This document shows, piece after piece, positions 61,026 to 64,000 of a stretch of DNA of 64,000 nucleotides; positions within the stretch are counted from its first letter, which is position 1; every line of letters starts with the position of its first letter. Below the pieces are notes generated by a model. It did not search any database and was not told the DNA's origin. It saw nothing but the letters and a program-made list of their open reading frames with translations. The stretch covers positions 110,906 through 174,905 of the forward strand of contig CALXRP010000001.1 of assembly GCA_944390885.1 (NCBI GenBank), read 5' to 3'. This DNA is from an uncultured Alphaproteobacteria bacterium. GTDB lineage: Bacteria; Pseudomonadota; Alphaproteobacteria; RF32; CAG-239. The position numbers and the translations under genes were made by a program.

Positions 61026-61255
61026 CTTTTTTCTCCTCAAAATCGTACATAATTATATTAACACGGCAAAGAATTGATTCCAAAATAAATCTTTTTCTTT
61101 TCCAACAATAATTTTGAGGTTGGGGCGGAAAGATTATATTTGTCGATTCTTAACCTATTGTTTAGAAAGAAATAATAAGATAACGGGCAGAACCACGGCG
61201 GGAATCCGTTAGGGTTTTCGTTGGTTTGTTGGTATCAATCTATAAGGAAAATCAT

Positions 61256-63667
61256 ATGTTTGGTTTGAAAAAATTTAAGACTTTTGCCGGTGCCTTGATG
61301 CTGGCACTGGTCGGGGTGGTTCAAGGGGCGTATGCTTCAGAAATCGACCTCAAAATTCCGTCTTTGGACGTGGAATACAATATCTTCGGTTATTCCGTCC
61401 TGGGATCGCAGATTTTGTTTTACGGCATGAGTATCTGTGTTCTCGGTATGCTTTTTGGTTTGTATGAATTTCTTAAAATCAAAAAAATGCCGGCTCACGA
61501 AGCCATGCTGAAAGTATCGGAACTGATTTATGCGACCTGCAAAACCTATATGAAACAACAGGCTAAACTGCTTTTGCTTCTGGAATTGTTTATTGCGGTT
61601 TGTATTTTCTACTATTTCTATTATCTCAACGCAACGCCGATGCCGAAAGTGCTGACGATCCTTTCCTGGTCGGTTCTCGGTATTCTCGGGTCTTATTCAG
61701 TGGCCTGGTTCGGTATGCGCATTAACAATTACGCCAATGCCCGCACGGCCTTTTCTTCTTTGGAAGCCAAGGCTTATAAGGTTATGAGCCTGCCGCTGCG
61801 TTCCGGCATGTCTATCGGCGTTTTGCTGATTTGCGTTGAGCTGATTATGATGATTGCCATTCTTTTGTTTGTGCCGAAAGAAAGCGCCGGTGCCTGCTTT
61901 ATCGGATTTGCCATCGGCGAATCTTTAGGTGCGGCGGCTTTGCGTATTTGCGGCGGTATCTTTACCAAGATTGCCGATATCGGTGCAGATTTGATGAAGA
62001 TTATTTTCAAAATCGGTGAAGATGATGCCCGCAATCCGGGTGTGATTGCTGACTGTACCGGTGATAATGCCGGCGATTCCGTCGGTCCGACCGCCGATGG
62101 TTTTGAGACTTACGGCGTTACCGGTGTGGCTCTTATCAGTTTTATCGTTCTGGGTGCCGGTATGATGTATGCTCCGAACGGTGATTTGACCCTGATGCCG
62201 AACGGTGTTGATTTTCAGGCTCGTCTGATTGTCTGGATTTTTGCAATGAGACTCCTGATGATTATTACTTCGCTGGTTTCTTACTGGATTAATAACAAAG
62301 TTTCTTCCGCCCTTTACGGCAAAAAGGAATTTTTTGATTTTGAAAAGCCGTTGACCAGCCTGATTTGGTTTACTTCCATTATCTCGATTGCCGTTACTTT
62401 CGGTGTTTCTTATGTGATGATTGGTGATCTCAGCCCGGATTTGTGGTGGAGACTTTCTCTGATTATCAGCTGCGGTACTTTGGCTGCGGCTTTGATTCCG
62501 GAATTTACCAAAATCTTTACTTCGTCAAAATCCCAACATGTTCAGGAAATTGTCAAATCCAGTCGTGAGGCCGGTGCTTCTCTGAACATTATTTCCGGTA
62601 TCGTTGCCGGTAATTTCTCGGCTTTTTGGCAGGGTATCGTTATGGTCGGTTTGATGGTGGTTGCGTTCTTTACCGCCCAATCCGGTTTGGACAGCTTTAT
62701 GGTTTATCCGACAGTGTTTGCTTTCGGTCTGGTAGCTTTCGGTATGCTCGGCATGGGGCCGGTTACGATTGCCGTAGACAGCTATGGCCCGGTAACCGAC
62801 AATGCCCAATCTGTTTTTGAGCTTTCTCAGATTGAAGGTATTAAGAACGTTGACAAAGATATTGAGAAAAAATACGGCTTTAAACCGAATTTTGAGCAGG
62901 GCAAACATTTGCTCGAGGCCAATGACGGTGCCGGAAATACCTTTAAAGCAACGGCTAAGCCGGTGCTTATCGGTACGGCCGTTATCGGTGCTACAACGAT
63001 GATTTTCTCAATTATCCTGTTGCTTAACCTGAAACTGAATCTGCTGGATCCGCAAGTTCTGTTCGGCCTTATTCTCGGCGGTGCAGTGATTTACTGGTTC
63101 TCCGGCGCTTCAATGCAGGCGGTTTCAACCGGTGCTTATCGTGCAGTTGATTTTATTAAAAAACATATCAAACTGAGCGGTAAGAAAGCGGCTTCGCAGA
63201 AAGACTCTCAGGAAGTGGTCAAGATTTGCACAATTTATGCGCAAAAGGGTATGTTTAACATCTTTATCGTAATCTTTTCTTTTACGATTGCTTTTGCCTG
63301 CTTTGATGCAAATCTGTTTGCAAGCTATCTGATTTCAATTGCCGTATTTGGTTTGTTCCAAGCGCTGTTTATGGCAAATGCCGGCGGTGCATGGGATAAC
63401 GCCAAGAAAGTGGTTGAAGTTGATTTGAACGAGAAAGGCACGCCGCTGCATGACGCTACCGTTGTCGGCGATACGGTCGGCGATCCGTTCAAAGATACGT
63501 CTTCCGTTGCTCTCAACCCGATTATCAAATTTACGACGTTGTTCGGTTTGTTGGCGGTTGAGATGGCCGTAGCGGCTCCGAGATGTGTATCTCTGGGCTT
63601 AGGTATTTTCTTCTTATTGTTGGGATTGGTGTTTGTATATCGGTCTTTCTACAAGATGAAAATATAG
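61256..63667 (+). CDS. hppA: Membrane-bound proton-translocating pyrophosphatase
   Basis: Couples pyrophosphate hydrolysis to ion pumping across the inner membrane. The 803-residue product has about 16 helices. The pyrophosphate-binding signature reads ADCTGDNAGDSVG (three Asp at i, i+4, i+8), then PTADGFETYG; the second acidic loop is VGDTVGDPFKDTS. Most homologues have DNVGDNVGD and MGADLFES here, so this protein belongs to a separate clade. GNTFKATAK has Lys where potassium-independent enzymes do, so I expect a K+-independent pump, probably of H+; the ion cannot be settled by eye. A signal-like N-terminus precedes the first helix. AAGGA before ATG 61256. The TAG stop is 2 bp before repeat array 4. 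Confidence 0.93.
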   Translation: MFGLKKFKTFAGALMLALVGVVQGAYASEIDLKIPSLDVEYNIFGYSVLGSQILFYGMSICVLGMLFGLYEFLKIKKMPAHEAMLKVSELIYATCKTYMKQQAKLLLLLELFIAVCIFYYFYYLNATPMPKVLTILSWSVLGILGSYSVAWFGMRINNYANARTAFSSLEAKAYKVMSLPLRSGMSIGVLLICVELIMMIAILLFVPKESAGACFIGFAIGESLGAAALRICGGIFTKIADIGADLMKIIFKIGEDDARNPGVIADCTGDNAGDSVGPTADGFETYGVTGVALISFIVLGAGMMYAPNGDLTLMPNGVDFQARLIVWIFAMRLLMIITSLVSYWINNKVSSALYGKKEFFDFEKPLTSLIWFTSIISIAVTFGVSYVMIGDLSPDLWWRLSLIISCGTLAAALIPEFTKIFTSSKSQHVQEIVKSSREAGASLNIISGIVAGNFSAFWQGIVMVGLMVVAFFTAQSGLDSFMVYPTVFAFGLVAFGMLGMGPVTIAVDSYGPVTDNAQSVFELSQIEGIKNVDKDIEKKYGFKPNFEQGKHLLEANDGAGNTFKATAKPVLIGTAVIGATTMIFSIILLLNLKLNLLDPQVLFGLILGGAVIYWFSGASMQAVSTGAYRAVDFIKKHIKLSGKKAASQKDSQEVVKICTIYAQKGMFNIFIVIFSFTIAFACFDANLFASYLISIAVFGLFQALFMANAGGAWDNAKKVVEVDLNEKGTPLHDATVVGDTVGDPFKDTSSVALNPIIKFTTLFGLLAVEMAVAAPRCVSLGLGIFFLLLGLVFVYRSFYKMKI

Positions 63668-63794
63668 GGTAAAACCGCGCTCTGCGGTCACCTAATACAG
63701 AAAAAAGAATTTTAGCTAAGTCATGTATGTCTTTATACACTCCTGTCGCTAAAATTCTTTTTTCTTATTATCTGACTCACATACCGCAGTTTTA
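63668..63794 (+). repeat. Repeat unit A5 (array 4, after hppA)
   Basis: Inner stem identical to A1 (63701-63716 with 63748-63763). The tip is GTAT-gtcttt-ATAC (63725-63738), a paired change of the GTAC...GTAC tip in A1 and A3. A 77-nt stretch (63677-63753) is identical to A6. Confidence 0.9.
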
Positions 63795-63910
63795 CAGCGG
63801 CTTGAAAGGAGATTTAGTATGGAAATTTTTTAGGTTAAGTCATGTATCACTACGTACACTCCTGTCGCCTTAAAGGTTTTTTCTTATTACTAGCCTCATT
63901 CTCCGTAATT
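63794..63910 (+). repeat. Repeat unit D3 (array 4)
   Basis: Linker acagcggcttgaaagga, then a unit with aaattttttaggttaag on the left and gccttaaaggttttttc on the right, around a tip with gtat..ctacgtac. Pairing is weaker than in D2. Right end ctagcctcattctccg as in D2. Confidence 0.75.
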
Positions 63911-63911
63911 T

Positions 63912-64000
63912 TTGGTAAAAACAGCGCTCTGCGGTCACCTAATACAGAAAAAAGAATTTTAGCTAAGTCATGTATGTCTTTATACACTCCTGTCGCTAAA
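63912..64000 (+). repeat. Repeat unit A6, cut by window end (array 4)
   Basis: Starts at aaaaacagcg and is identical to A5 for 77 nt up to the last base of the window (63924-64000). The array continues beyond the window. Confidence 0.9.

Overview
The window reads as a chromosomal segment of a moderately AT-rich alphaproteobacterium. The evidence is gene order known from that class: a DUF3576 lipoprotein gene followed by leuS, lptE and holA; xerD divergent from aroK; an ATPase/STAS-permease/MCE/lipoprotein (Mla-type) operon; and lptF-lptD-surA-rsmA. All four LPS-export genes lptD, lptE, lptF and lptG are present, so the cell is Gram-negative with LPS. The AT content, the small lipoproteins and the lean housekeeping gene set would suit a host-associated or gut lineage, but that is inference.

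Layout. 1-2.4 kb: 3' end of pnp and a tandem array of structured repeats. 2.5-4.6 kb: small membrane proteins and a gene-poor stretch with hairpins. 4.7-8.1 kb: rplY, pth, ychF and trmL. 8-15.1 kb: an AmpG-like permease, hslVU, hemW, an EamA-like transporter, aroK and xerD. 15.1-16 kb: a zeta-type kinase with a small partner gene. 16-21.3 kb: lptF-lptD-surA-rsmA on the minus strand. 21.3-27.6 kb: an SDR enzyme, yicC-gmk, cysK, tyrC and lptG. 27.6-28 kb: second repeat array. 28-32.7 kb: a minus-strand group ending with a TPR protein, in which an MraY/WecA-like protein and a ketopantoate-reductase-like protein have lost their catalytic motifs. 32.8-37.8 kb: DUF3576, leuS, third repeat array, lptE and holA. 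39-42.5 kb: rpmH-rnpA-yidD-yidC-engB. 43.7-48.5 kb: BI-1 protein, YgjP-like protease, a duplicated Cys-cluster gene pair, a Cys-rich protein, dnaB and rpmB. 48.7-49 kb: tRNA-Arg(CCG) with a duplicated 3' end. 49-53.3 kb: accessory genes with two strong palindromic promoters. 53.4-56.5 kb: Mla-type lipid transport operon. 56.6-61 kb: a DNA-alkylation-repair gene broken by TAG, pirin, a metallothionein-CsoR operon and a membrane-anchored GH108-like protein. 61.2-64 kb: hppA and the fourth repeat array.

The most striking signal is a family of roughly 120-bp imperfect palindromes (units A, C and D, plus a 139-bp module B). They form tandem arrays that start 0-2 nt after the stop codons of pnp, lptG, leuS and hppA, always in the same orientation to the gene. 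Their long stems differ in sequence between copies but stay paired, and nearly all units carry a self-complementary tip of the GTAC-loop-GTAC type. This is what I would expect of a structured 3'-UTR or terminator-targeting repeat under selection for folding. I cannot match it to a repeat family I know.

Secondary points are a compact copper-type regulon (metallothionein plus CsoR with two operators), a perfect sigma70 promoter inside a 15-bp inverted repeat, a LeuRS of non-alphaproteobacterial type, the TGG-to-TAG truncation, and the 19-bp tRNA 3'-end duplication.
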